DNA of 64,000 bases from Rotaria sordida (GCA_905250125.1 CAJNOL010000135.1:62001-126000); one strand, 5' to 3'. Shown: positions 42,013 through 53,898, counted from the stretch's first letter. Program-made: numbers and translations. Notes: a model not told the origin generated them from the sequence alone.

Positions 42013-43315
42013 AGGATCAAATTTATCAACACCGGGATAGTGAAAGTAATCGTAGAATTAATTGGAAATACAAATGCACACACACGCACACAAACAAATT
42101 TTCCGAGGAAGAAATAAAAAAGATTTTATTTTTTGTCTATTTCAGCAAAGAACAAAAAAATTGTGATGAACGTTTAAGAAATTATTTTATCAAGCACGTA
42201 GATGCACGTCAATCGTTGTCACGATGTGAGAGAGCGGAGGGTCAGTTTATGAAAAAGTCATGAAGAATAAACATAACAACAGGCAAATATATAGAAAGAT
42301 TGTGGCGCAAGAATTTCAGTTGATGATTGAGACACCAGTATTACAATGTCGTAATTTTCATCGGCTCAATAGAAAAAAAATTTCGCAATTTGATTTCGTA
42401 ATTTCTTTTTCTTATTGGAAAGAATATTCTTGAGTAAAAATTAGAATAAATAAACATTAACATTATCAACAGATGGAGCTGTATAATGAACAAAAAATAA
42501 TCAAACTGATTTTAAATATGAATATAACAGCACTACTTACTATTCCGATGTTGGAAATCCAACCGCAATTGAGATGGAATCCGAAGAAAATTCAAGACAT
42601 TCTACAATGAGAATGGCTCGAAACACTACACACAATCTTACTTGTAGGGTTACAATGATTGACACATACAATAGCAACTCAAGAGCACTAAACACTGAAT
42701 TCTAGAGATGTACAAGATAAGCTTTTTTCGTACCTTGTATGTCAGATCCGAAATTTTCGAATCCGGGCCCAGGAGCAATTCGATGAGCTCTATCTTGCAC
42801 ATCTCTAGTGCATTCCACCTGATCTTCTTGAATTTTCAATTTCTAGATGGTAGATATATCTCTTTCTACATATATATTGATCAACAGCGTTTGTTTTGTT
42901 TCACTTGATTTGTAAATATCGAATTTTATAAGTGAATATGCCATAATTATTGTTTGAAAATTTTGAATCGTTCATTTCTGGATAAAGAAGATTCATTGAC
43001 TGAAATCTATTCTTCAACAACAATAAAATCACAATTAACTAACTCAACATTCTTAACTTAAATATTCAAAAATCAGAAAGTAATTTTAACATATAGTATA
43101 ACAAATTTCAATAGTTGATAATGTAGTTATTCTAAATGATATTGATAAATATTCTCTAGCAACACAAATAAATTCTTCATATTTCGCACCAAGATTGTTG
43201 TTGTTGTTGTTGTTTTTTTAATTCGATTGATTATATAATTATTTTCGTTTTGAATTTTATTTTCTTTACATATTCTCTTTTAATGTTACTCTTATTTCAA
43301 TTATCTATTTACTAA
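42013..43315. promoter_or_regulatory. Divergent intergenic region between eRF1 and the BAF-domain gene
   Basis: 1.3 kb separating two outward-facing genes, so both promoters must lie here. Apart from the short palindromic element and a (GTT)n tract near 43,196-43,215, no specific signal is visible. Confidence 0.45.
42702..42808. repeat. Short palindromic element (MITE-like)
   Basis: ctagagatgtacaagata at the left end is matched by its reverse complement (with one change) at the right end, 107 bp overall. The centre is unusually GC-rich (tccgggcccagg). Located upstream of eRF1 in the divergent gap between eRF1 and the BAF-domain gene. Confidence 0.65.
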
Positions 43316-46300
43316 ATGTTTCTAGATGATAAATCTATTAAATATAAAAAAGTTAACAATCATATTGATTTATTATCATCTACATTAAAAGGAAATGTTA
43401 TCAAACAAGCAGCATCGAAACTTTTACAACATGTAACATTAAATAAAAATTTTTATTATCTAACACAAAATATTAATGGAAATGCATTTGATGATTATCA
43501 TACATCATCAAATTATATTCAACAAAATAAAAAAGAATTTCAACGAACAGATAAATGTAATTCATGGTTATCAAAATTTCCTACAAAAAGTGATACATCT
43601 CTTAATCAGTAAATCTAATAGATTAATTATAATTAATATATATAAATATTTATTTTAGATTACCTATATTTATTAAATCTTCATTATATAAACATCAATC
43701 ACGTGATTATTTATCACCTATTGATATTTATCCTCAAACTAAATATTCAAATATTTCAATGAATCAATCTCATTATATGCCTTTACAATTTCATTCAAAT
43801 CCGATTATATTATCAAGTAATGCTATTCCGAATGATATTAATCCACAATATGAACCATTTTCTCAACCTCTTATGGTAAGGTACAAAAAAGATAAAAAAT
43901 ATACTTTTAATTATGAATTTTTTTTTTCGAGTATTATCTCTTCTTCTATGTTTCTATATAATACACAACCCCTCATCCATATTCATATAGCCCTTTGTTT
44001 TTTTTTTAGAGATCAAACAGGTTAATGTATATGATCAAAGCAATTAGTAAATAGAGTGCGTGCATCTACGGAAAAACTACGTATTCTTTTAAGGGTATCC
44101 CGCTTTCCTTGCGTGACCCGACATTTTTTTTTTGTGGCGATTATGTAGTCAGAAGTAGTATCTATATACTGAGTATATTTTGGAATCACGTTTTCCTTAA
44201 GCCAACTTTTTCATGAAAAGAAAAAAGTGCAGAAACATTCCATTTCTGCGACTTAGTACGTCCAATCAAGTTGAAACTTTTTTCACATATACTATACATT
44301 GTTTGGAATGTGCATTTTCTTTTGTTTCAAAAAAAAAAGTATTGTTCTGTTAATTTTTACTAGCTCTATTCAAGGAAACATGGTTTTTTTTAACGGTACC
44401 TTCAATATTTTGGCTTTTTTATTCGAAGGACAAAAAATAAAAAAAAGATATTCACCTTAAATATTGTCTAGTACATGTAAAAAAAATTTCAGCTCGGTCA
44501 AACATACCATTTCGGAGAAACGGAGACGAAAATTGGGGTTATTGTGATCTTCGTATTTCAGAGAAGACAGCATCCGTAATGACAATTTTTGCTCTACTCG
44601 TCCAGATATACATATTATTTGCTTTGTACATTATATTTTGCGTTCTTATTCAAGTTAATGATACTCTTAACTAATTGAACCTGATTGACAGTGAGGATAG
44701 ATCAAAAATAGTGTTATCTGTTGAAAAAAAAAAATTAATAATTCAAACAAATAATCAATTATATTTTAGGTGATACATAAAAAACGTCTTCGTCGTGATT
44801 ATTTTCTGTCTACAATGCAAAATTGTATACAACCTCCATATAGTCAAAATCACTTTTATGCATTTGATCAAATAAATATGCTTAAACTACAACGTAATCT
44901 TCATACAAATAATTATGAAAAAGATAATAATCATCCTCATCATCTTCGAAATTATGATTCAGATTTAAAACGAAAATATTTTGAAATTTATAATGATGAT
45001 AAATCACAATGTCATTGTTCAGATATTCAATATGATCAAATATCTTTATCTAAAAAACAACATTTATCTTCTCCTATTGAACAATCTTCATCAAAAATAA
45101 TTGATCATATAAATATAAATAAATATCATGATGAATTAAAAAATTCATTTATATCTAATGAAAAATTTGAAAAAGATTTAATAAAAGAAAATCAAACATT
45201 AGAACAATCAAATATAATTATATCACATTTAGAAAAAATTTTAAATTTATGCGGAGAATTACGAACATTAGCTAAAGATGTAGAAAATCATCTTAATGAT
45301 AAAACTATATCATCAAATATGATTAATAATAAAAATCCAATAGATATACCTGAATCTGATCAAACGACAACAGCAACAATTGATATTCAACAAACAATAA
45401 ATGATATTAATGAAAAAAATGCATCACCACCATATCAACTTACTAATGATACATTATCAATACATTCTGAAAGTAATAAATCTCATCTATTAATGGTTTG
45501 TTTTATTAATAATAAAATTCTATTGAATTGAATTATTTAAATCTTTTTTTTGGTTTTGTTTTAGCAAACAGAATCATTTAAAACCAAATCACCTAGTCTA
45601 ACAACTTCACATACAACATTACGTAAATCTGAAGATATTTGTTCATGTTTTTTAAAATCATTTTTTGATAAACAAAATTGTGATTTAAATATTGATGAAC
45701 AAGAATATTTAAATGAACTTACAAAAGCTTATTTACTTGGTAAACAACAAATACTTAAAGAACAACAAGAGGTTAGATTTTAATAAGAGACATTCAATAA
45801 ATCAATTATATTTATTTTAAGGAAAATAATAAATTTCAAATATTGAAAAATGAAACTCTTCCAGGAAAACAACAAGAATCTAATGATCTATCATCTTTAG
45901 TATTTGATACTAATAATAATAATCAATCAATCACACCTCCTAGTCCATCATCTATTTTATTCTATAATAACTTTCAAAAGTTAGATAATCCTCTATCATC
46001 TATACCGAATAATTCAACAATTTCATTAGTTGAAAATGATCAACAACAACAATTATCTACTCCATCTGGGATGATTAGTTCTAAACATGAAATATTTATT
46101 AATGAACCAATTGCAATGAAAACAACAAATGTCTTACCTGGTATTGGAATTAAATATGCTCAACAATTAGCTGAATATGGTTTTACAACAGTACGACGTT
46201 TACTTGGTTTTTATTTAATGATTAAAGATGATCAACATTTTGTCATTTGGCTTAATAATAAAGTAGGAATATCAATACATTCAGCTTGGTTATGTACAAA

Positions 46301-46334
46301 TGCACTTCGAGCTTGGTGTGAAGTACATCTTTAA
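43316..46334 (+). CDS. Protein with C-terminal BAF (barrier-to-autointegration factor) domain
   Basis: Five exons (43316-43608, 43659-43875, 44770-45495, 45565-45771, 45822-46334) join in frame to 651 residues. The first ~575 are polar, Asn/Ser-rich and mostly disordered, with a short helical segment (ISHLEKILNLCGELRTLAKDV). The last ~75 match BAF: NEPIA leads into LPGIG (the helix-hairpin-helix glycines), then LAEYGF, LLGFYLMIKDD, FVIWL and LRAWCEVHL, in the order seen in BANF1. BAF is normally an ~89-residue protein that dimerises, bridges DNA and binds LEM proteins at the nuclear envelope. Here it is the end of a large protein, like the BAF-L type diverged copies but fused. Function unknown; a chromatin or nuclear-lamina role is inferred. 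Confidence 0.78.
43876..44769 (+). other. Large intron of the BAF-domain gene
   Basis: 0.9 kb; its middle (44,070-44,690) has a less AT-rich composition than the flanks (for example gggtatcccgctttccttgcg), suggesting an old inserted repeat. No terminal repeats or coding potential found. Confidence 0.4.
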
Positions 46335-47252
46335 ATTTCATGTATTTTCATTGGTCTCTATTATTCTTTTTCTTTTTGGTTTTTAATTAAAGACACATAA
46401 TTTTATAAAATATTTTTCGAAATAGATTTAATACTTTCAAAAATAGAAAATTTTAAAACATACAAACTTTGAAATATTTATCCATGTTAAATAATATCAA
46501 GAGAGAAACAGCAGACTTCATGGGATTTACCTAATTGAGGCCCCCACCCCCTCAAAAATCGATCTCGGCCTCGGGACATTCAAATGACCTGAAATTTGGA
46601 GGATATGTTGGAGCTATACTGGGAAAGCTATGATAAAATTTTGAGCCCTAAATATTGAGTTTTGAGAGAGATATTGACCATACAAGGCTCAAAAATAGGT
46701 CATTGGACAACCCATTTTTCTCTGTCCAGGCTCAGTCAATATATTAATTTTTTTTATTTAAAAAAGCATCTCAAGATGCAGGGCAGTACGAAATCCTTTT
46801 TTTTAAATATTCGCTTTTTAAGTATGAAAAGGGATCACAAGTTAAATGACTGAAAAAGCACTTGAAAAATGGTCACCAAATTATGTAATTACCTGTATAT
46901 ATAATAAAAAAAGTACTTAATTCAAAAATCGGACCTTGTTCTGCCTTGCATCTTGACACGCTCTTTCAAGAAAAAAGAAATATTCACACAGTAATTGAGC
47001 CTGGAAAGAGAAAAATTGGATGCGCGTTTGAGAAAGTGAAAAATGAGAAAAAACGAAAAATATTTTTCGTTTTTTTTAAAACAAGCATGGTTTTCAAGAA
47101 GACGTTAACGAAAATCATAAAAATTTTTGTCCTAAAAATGTGTGTCACCTTAAAAATCTTATTGTTTCTGAAAGATCTGAAGATGGGCTATCTTTCCATG
47201 CATTTATCTCAATTTCGAAATTTTTGACGAAAATTGAGTTTTTTTGACGGAT

Positions 47253-47265
47253 GGGGGGGGGGGGG
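47253..47265 (+). repeat. Poly-G run
   Basis: Thirteen consecutive G in an otherwise AT-rich genome; prone to slippage and to length errors in assembly. Confidence 0.9.
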
Positions 47266-47685
47266 CTTAATGTCAAAATGTTAAAGTCTCGAATTACAAA
47301 AAAGTATCCGAAGTAAAATTATCGAAATAAATGTTTTTATAATAGTTTTGATGTGTGAAATTACTACCGTGAAAAATCAAAACATAAATAGTCAATTACT
47401 GAAGCAAAGATAACGCTATCGGTCCATTGATACGGTATAATGAGTGTGTAGGTGGACGCATTCTCTCTTCATTTTTACTTACCCATACTCACGGAAAAAA
47501 ATAGATATGAAACAGATGCATAATTCAAGTTAATTTGCTAATTAAAGTTCTCTCTATTTTTCATGTTTGCGTTTGGTAAACAACATTTATTTTTTCTGAA
47601 GAATATTAAGTGTATAATTGAAATAAATATATTGAATCGTTTATCATAAACGAAATAATAATTTGTATTGTTTCGACATTTAAAT

Positions 47686-47751
47686 AAGGGTGAGTGTGGG
47701 TGTGGGGTGGGTGCGGGTGTCATACCTCTCTTTACTCACACCCACACCCTT
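47686..47751. repeat. G-rich palindrome with G-quadruplex potential
   Basis: The left part has five runs of three or more G separated by short T/G loops. The right part (actcacacccacaccctt) is the complement of the left start, so the strand can form either a hairpin or a quadruplex. Confidence 0.7.
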
Positions 47752-48100
47752 CGATCAACTTGAATTATCATCCGTCCATCATATATAAATAATCTTTGTT
47801 TCTGCATAATATTAAAATTAAGATGATCATATTTCTACTCATATTAAACTATCTCTAATATGAAATTTACTTTTATTCGACTCATATAACTAAACTTAAA
47901 TATGACATCAATTTGATTGTACTCGAATAAATAATGTCTTCATCTAATATTAGAATTTATGAGCTGATTATTGGAGATGTTCTCACACTTAATTTGACAA
48001 TAAAACATAATTATGTTGTTCTACTTAATCGGAGTTTATACCTTCTAATTTATGTTGAACTGTCATAGAAAGATGATGGCTTATGGTTCAACTAGCAGTT

Positions 48101-48412
48101 GCAGAATTCTTATCCAGCAGAATTCAAACTTTTGTAGACTTGTACATTTTTTCATATTATATGTGTTAATATAGAATTCTGTTGTTCCTTTTCATTTCTG
48201 AATAAAATTCTGTATTAAGCAGAATTCTGATATACTATATGTGTGTATGAAGTTTTAGATAACCATTGCGTTATGTGTCATGAAGTTTGAATTCTGCTGG
48301 ATGTAATAGAATTCTATGGAAATTCTAACAAAATTCTGCTGCACTGTATTAATGTAGAATTCTATTGTAATACATTATTTACCGATTGGATTTTTAAATT
48401 CTGAATTCTGCA
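48101..48412. repeat. Cluster of GAATTC-centred repeats
   Basis: Eight GAATTC sites (48103, 48120, 48174, 48222, 48289, 48309, 48357, 48403) plus several aaATTCtg variants within about 310 bp. They are usually in the context (t/c)AGAATTCT(g/a) or ctGCAGAATTCtg. The irregular spacing suggests degenerate inverted or tandem copies, not a simple satellite. Confidence 0.75.
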
Positions 48413-48786
48413 GCCCCTCGGTTCAACATGTACCTTTCTTCAACTCATGTTCATCAAATGGTCATATAATAACATTTCAATTATTTCTATTGTTTGTCCT
48501 TTGTTTTTTTCCTTTTTTGTGTTGTTTTTTGTGTTTTGTTCGCGTTTTCGAATCTTGCTGTCTGATCAAAAAAGGAGAATTGTTTTTGTTAGTGATGTGA
48601 GAGATGCTCCACCCTAAGACCAAGGTCGACACTCTCTACATTAACTTGAGCAATTACTCTTTCGTGATCAAACAACAAAAGTTAATCTTTCACTTTATTC
48701 CTGATGATGTGCACCTTACAGGGCACGAAAGCTTGAATGTAAATATTTTTCAGATGAAAAATTAAAGGAAAAAAAAAATTTTTACA

Positions 48787-49372
48787 GCAGTTATCTTTCT
48801 TTTTCTCTTATTTACGTGATGTATTTGATGATGCTATTCGTGCATTAGAAAAAGAAAATTTTCTTGTTGCAACTAATCATACTATTCGAATTATTACATT
48901 AGGTAAAACGAATCTTGGTTAAAAAATTCAATTTATTTTTCTTGTGCATAGAGATCATATATAGGAGCGAAGAAGAAGCATCTTTATTAGATTTATCTCA
49001 ACGTATTGAACAAGCACAAACACCTGTAAGAGAAACATCTACAAATTTATTTATTTAAGCATAATTATTTAGGATGAATTGCGTGAATTAATACAACACA
49101 TCTATTCATTGATTGATGAGGCCAAAGAAAGTATTAAACAAGCAGAAGGTAAAAATATACAAGCGTTAGAAGATACACTAAAACAACTTCAATCTTATTT
49201 CGAAACTATCCTGGATCGTGTTGATAAAATTCTTGATGAAAACTTATCAAATTTAAATGATGACGATGATGATGATGGTTTTCTTTTTTTTCGTGCCTTT
49301 TTGTGTGTAAATGAAGTTATGTATTTATTTAATTTAATGAAAAAAAATCAAATAAAAATATTTGGTCTATAA
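48787..49372 (+). CDS. Small helical protein, start uncertain
   Basis: Three phase-compatible segments: about 48788-48902 (after ttttacag), 48952-49025 and 49073-49372, ending TAA. The product is acidic and helical (SLIDEAKESIKQAEG, DTLKQLQSYFETILDRV) and has an Asp run before a hydrophobic end. There is no ATG in the first segment. An upstream frame (ATG at 48604, phase-0 donor AAT|gtaaat at about 48738) could supply one, but it overlaps repeat-like sequence. No family recognised. It may be a complete small gene or the 3' end of a broken one. Confidence 0.4.
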
Positions 49373-49469
49373 AGGTGTAATAAATTGTTTTGATTTTTTG
49401 ATAATCAAGACATTTGAGTGAAATTCTAATTATATAAATAAAGATTAATAATTCTATTTTTTTCTAATA

Positions 49470-50090
49470 ATTATTTAACTTACTTGAAACGATTTTCATC
49501 AATGCGTACTTTATTAAATGTTCTTTTCCATTAGCACCATTACTTTCGTCATTCGTTAAAACAGTACTTAAATCTTGTGTTGTGCCTAGTTATTTTATCT
49601 ACCACCATTAACAATCTAAAAATAAAAGTATAAATATTGATTGATGAATAATAAAAAAGAAATCATATTCATAAATATTATACCTGACGTAATAACACTA
49701 ATTTTCGAATATTGATTTTTAGCTGGATATGTTGTAATTCGAACAACTTAAAAGAAAAAAATATTTCTAAAATAAAAATTGATTTTTTAAAAAGCTAAAT
49801 ATATACTTAATGAACATTAATACATTTTAAACGATTAGCAAGTGAAAGAGAAGATCTACCAGTAAATTGATTATCTTCTAAATAATATTTTATGCCAAAT
49901 ACAATAGCTGTTAATACTTTATTATCATCAAATTTGCCTAACTATAAATAAGAAAATCAAAAACTTATTTTTTTCAAAAAGATTTTCTTCTGATAGCTTA
50001 CAAAACTAATTTAATAATGATTCCATACGATTGCAAGCACCATCTGATTGTGCATAAACGTTGAATAGTATCACTATTATCCATTGATGA
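49470..50090 (-). pseudogene. Decayed gene fragment, family not recognised
   Basis: Coding-like stretches on the minus strand are separated by intron-like borders: about 49,810-49,942 (LGKFDDNKVLTAIVFGIKYY..., then RSSLSLANRLKC), 49,685-49,750 (VVRITTYPAKNQYSKISVIT) and 49,480-49,615 (QDLSTVLTNDESNGANG). In-frame stops or frame shifts break the chain (for example TAA after INVH and TAG TAA-like breaks near 49,590), and no start is visible. The codon pattern is clearly protein-like, so this was once a gene. I cannot name it. Confidence 0.4.
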
Positions 50091-50780
50091 TAAATGGCAT
50101 ATTTTTTGTATGAATCATTTATTTTATAAATTGATGAAGAAAACAATATATATATGAGCATACCTATTTATTAACCAAAATAAATTTAGACCTTGATATT
50201 TTCTTTTTCTTTTATGAATAAAATACACAAAAGAGCAAGATGTCAGAGAATGTAAATGCAATCATGACGTTAAAAGATTGTGTCTATGAAAAATATTGCT
50301 TACGAACAGAAATAAATATTAAAAAAAGACTGTTCTAGATGATAGGCGTGTTTGACAATGGTTGTTTTTCTTCACTATTCCAGGCAATTGACATGAGTGA
50401 AATCAAGCGAAACGTACAAATACATATACATGATAGAAAATGATTGTTACGAAAGAAAAGCTTATCGTTCTTTCTTTTTGCTACATCATTTTTTTTCTCA
50501 TCTATACAATTAGTCATCTGTATAAATAATATTGAAGAAAAAAAAAAATTTTTTTTAGATATATTACATATCTATGATTCATTCTAATTTCGTATATCAT
50601 AATGATGAAAATCAAAATAATACATACTATTGGAAATGTAGTTTTTTTGTCAATCATAAAACATGTAAACGCCGTAAAGCGTGGCAAGTTAAAATACTTT
50701 ACAAAAAATACAAAAAAAGTCGATGTACTTTTTTTTACTGATGTTATAGAGTACATTTCATTAATAATTCAATAGAAATA

Positions 50781-51779
50781 ATGGACTATCCTGCACCAGC
50801 ATATGGTATAGTTGCTCCACCAGTTGAATTTAGTAAAACAAAGTTTATTATTATTATTGTTTTTATTGTTGTTATTTTTGGACTGTTAATCCTTGGTGCT
50901 ATAGCTATTGCATTAGGTGTTGGCCTTGGAGTTGGTTTATCAAGAAGACATGATGATTCATCAAGTAGTAGTAGTAGTAATAGTAATACTGATAGTTATT
51001 CGATTCTCTCACCGCCTACAGTCACTTGTACTTATGGTGGTTCAACTACATGTGGATGTGCTGCAACAAAACCATCATTTTTAACACCAAGAATAATTCA
51101 AGGTTATACTGCAACAGCTTATTCTTGGCCATGGATTGTAGCACTTTATATAGATAATGATAAAGCATTCTGTGGAGGATTTCTTATATCTTATCAACAT
51201 GTTATGACAGCAGCTCATTGTGTAGAGGATATAATACCGAGTACAATTACAGTTTATGCTGGTATACAAACACTTTCATCACGAAGTAGTGGTCAATCTC
51301 GTGTTGTTTATAGTTTAACAACTCATCCAAGTTATTCAACATCAGATTATACAAATGATATAGCTATACTTACACTTCAATCAGCATTTAATCAAACAAC
51401 AATTGTTGGTAAATGTTGTTTAACATTCGATACTTCATTACCAAGTATTGATGAGCATGCTGTTATTGCTGGTTGGGGAGCAACATCATCAACAAGTCAA
51501 ACAATATCAGATAAGTTACTTCAAGGTGTTATTCAAATTCAAAGTAGTTCATCATCATCATCACCATGTTCTCTAATGTCAAGTAGCATTCAAATTTGTG
51601 CTGGTTATGCTGGTACTGATTCATGTTATGGTGATAGTGGTAGTCCATTGATGACTAGTGTTAATAATTCATGGACATGTACTGGAATTGTTAGTTCTGG
51701 AAGAGGTTGTGGTACAAATGGTCTATATACTCGAGTTTCAGCTTATCAATCATTTATACAAAGCATTATTGGCAGTTAA
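50781..51779 (+). CDS. Membrane-anchored trypsin-like serine protease (intronless)
   Basis: 332 residues in one exon. A cytosolic stub of ~20 residues is followed by a transmembrane helix (about 22-53), a Ser-rich stalk (60-70) and an S1 peptidase domain starting at R104-IIQG, the usual cleavage-activation site. The catalytic triad is His146 (TAAHC), Asp193 (NDIAIL) and Ser286 (GDSG). Asp280 sits at the chymotrypsin-189 position, predicting cleavage after Arg/Lys. GWG and the typical Cys residues are present. The oxyanion-side GGP is GSP. The type II membrane topology resembles TTSPs such as hepsin/TMPRSS, but without accessory domains. A pyrimidine-rich acceptor (gttatag) lies about 30 nt upstream, so trans-splicing or a 5' UTR intron is possible. 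Confidence 0.9.
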   Translation: MDYPAPAYGIVAPPVEFSKTKFIIIIVFIVVIFGLLILGAIAIALGVGLGVGLSRRHDDSSSSSSSNSNTDSYSILSPPTVTCTYGGSTTCGCAATKPSFLTPRIIQGYTATAYSWPWIVALYIDNDKAFCGGFLISYQHVMTAAHCVEDIIPSTITVYAGIQTLSSRSSGQSRVVYSLTTHPSYSTSDYTNDIAILTLQSAFNQTTIVGKCCLTFDTSLPSIDEHAVIAGWGATSSTSQTISDKLLQGVIQIQSSSSSSSPCSLMSSSIQICAGYAGTDSCYGDSGSPLMTSVNNSWTCTGIVSSGRGCGTNGLYTRVSAYQSFIQSIIGS

Positions 51780-52476
51780 TATGGTGTTTCTTTTTCTTGT
51801 TTGTGTTAAGAATTTGTAAAATTTTCTTCATATAAAATATGTATAGAGTATTTTTCTCATGTCCTCTTTCATTACAATATAATATATGGAGAAAAAGTTC
51901 TCAAAAATTTTCATATTGATATAGATAGAAAAATTTCTGATAACCTTTTTTCCATACTTTATTTTGTGTTCTTTTTTTTTCTTATTACTAATAAGACTTT
52001 TTTTCTAAGAAAAATATAATTGTAAAATGTTGTTGATGACTAGTAGATGATGAAACTTGACTAATATTAAATTGTTAGATATTGTTTACAGAGTTATTGA
52101 GTGCACAAGAGAATTAATAAGAAAAAGCTGAAGCATGAAAAGAATATTTTATTTTTGAATGCGTGAGATTATGAGTAGATTAGTCATTAAAACATGTCAC
52201 GAATATGTTTCTGTTTATAGAACATTTTGTTTTATATATAATCAAAGATACTTTTATTTTATTTTGATATTTTAAATAAATTTTTATCATCTAGTTTCAA
52301 TGAATGCTCGAGTTTATTTTCATATTTAAATTTGTCTTGATAATATTATAATCTATGAAATGTCAGAAAAAAACATGATTAAAACATTTATAAACCTATA
52401 CATTACTTAAAGGAAGATGTTGCAGCAAGGTCGTTATTTTTTGCTCACGACATTTTATTTTATTTTTTCGATCAAA
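51780..52476. other. Intergenic, nothing recognised
   Basis: AT-rich 3' flank of the protease gene with no ORF or repeat that I can support. Confidence 0.6.
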
Positions 52477-53898
52477 AATGTATCAGAGGATTAATAGAAG
52501 TGTTTCTTAAGACTTAGTTTTGTTCTATGTCGACATTACTTTTTTGATCCCGATGGTTCTTTCTAGGACTTCTAAAAAGTTTATTTTTCTCAAATTACTT
52601 AAAGATTATATTTACTACATGCGATTTTCATGTTGATCATGAACATCGTATTTGAAATGGAAAACGATTGAGTTTTAACAGAGAAACACGCATATTACTA
52701 ATAAATTGATCACAGAGTAGTTTTCCACTTCATAACTGTTTTTGCACATAACTAATATACATAAACAGTAGGTTTATCTTCTAAAATATAGAATATTGTT
52801 GGCAAAACTATTGTTTGCAAGTTTGCAGAAAAATAACGTAGAAATATTTTTAAAAATGACTTTTTTAAACTTTTTACCAAACTTTATACTATTCGATGAT
52901 AGCCTGGTATTAAGAAGCCATAAACATAGTTCGACACAGTCTGTCATGATTTATCCAAATATGAATTCAAATTTGCATAGAAAGATGTACATTAGATTTT
53001 CAGAAGTTCTCTAAAGAATCAATCCTAGAATCCTCAACGACCTAGACTTTTCAACAATGTTGTCGTATTGAGCATATCTTAAAATCTATTCACACAATTT
53101 TTCATAGTTCTCACTCGACTCTATCATGTAATTTACTGATTGCTTCAATCTAAGAAAAAAAAATTGACTCCCTTGGCAATCTATTATAACATTCTGAATA
53201 TATATTATTGCGGTAGAGCTAAGGTTATGAAGAATTGTAGAAATAGGTTTTAAGATATGCTCAATCCGATGACATTGTTGGAAAGTCTAAGTCCTTTAGG
53301 ACTCTAGGATTGATTCTTCAGAGAATCTATGGAAATCTAATGTACATCTTTCTATGTGCCTTTGAATTTATATTTGGATAAACTATGGCTCGAACTATGT
53401 ATATGGCTTCTTAACACCAGACCATCTTCGAATAGTATAAAATTCGATAAAAAGTAAAAAAAACTCATTTTTTTGAAAATATTTCTACCCTTTTTTTTGC
53501 GAACTTGCAACTAAGCATCAGTTTTTTAGAGCGGATTTCATTTGGGATGGATAGAACAAATAGTTTTGCCCAAAATATTTTATATTTTAGAAAATAAACC
53601 TACTATTTAAGTAATTATATTTCTTATATGTAAAAATAGTTGTGAGGTGAAAAACTACTCTGTGACGAATTTATTAGTAGTATACGTGTTTCTCTGTTAG
53701 CACATAATCGTTCTCCATTTCAAACACGATATTCATGATTAACATGAAAACCGCATATGGTGAATATAATCTTCAAGTAATTTGAGAAAAAATAGTTTCT
53801 TGCAAGTCTCTAGAGAATCACACGAGTCAAAAAGATCATGTTGAAATAGAACAAAACCAAATATCAGGGAATATTTCTGATAATCTCCTGATACACTT
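52477..53898. mobile_element. 1.4-kb fold-back element
   Basis: Left arm (about 52477-53112) and right arm (about 53218-53898) are reverse complements over most of their length, around a spacer of about 105 bp. Outer ends read aatgtatcagagga / tctcctgatacactt. Matched inner blocks include gagcatatcttaaaatctatt and its complement near 53241. No ORF longer than 72 residues and no transposase signature. Arm divergence is visible (small indels), so it is older than the element at 30,719. Confidence 0.8.

Larger units (their letters stand above)
46335..48100. other. Intergenic region, probably diverged dispersed repeat
   Basis: 46,530-47,270 differs in style from its surroundings: it has C-rich (gcccccaccccctc) and G-rich ends and unspliced short open frames without homology that I recognise. 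This fits a decayed dispersed repeat. The remainder is plain AT-rich sequence. Confidence 0.4.

Noticed and set aside
46662..47227. Open frames of 63 and 93 residues in the repeat-like stretch
   Set aside because: Lys-rich translations of A-rich DNA without recognisable domains; treated as a decayed repeat.
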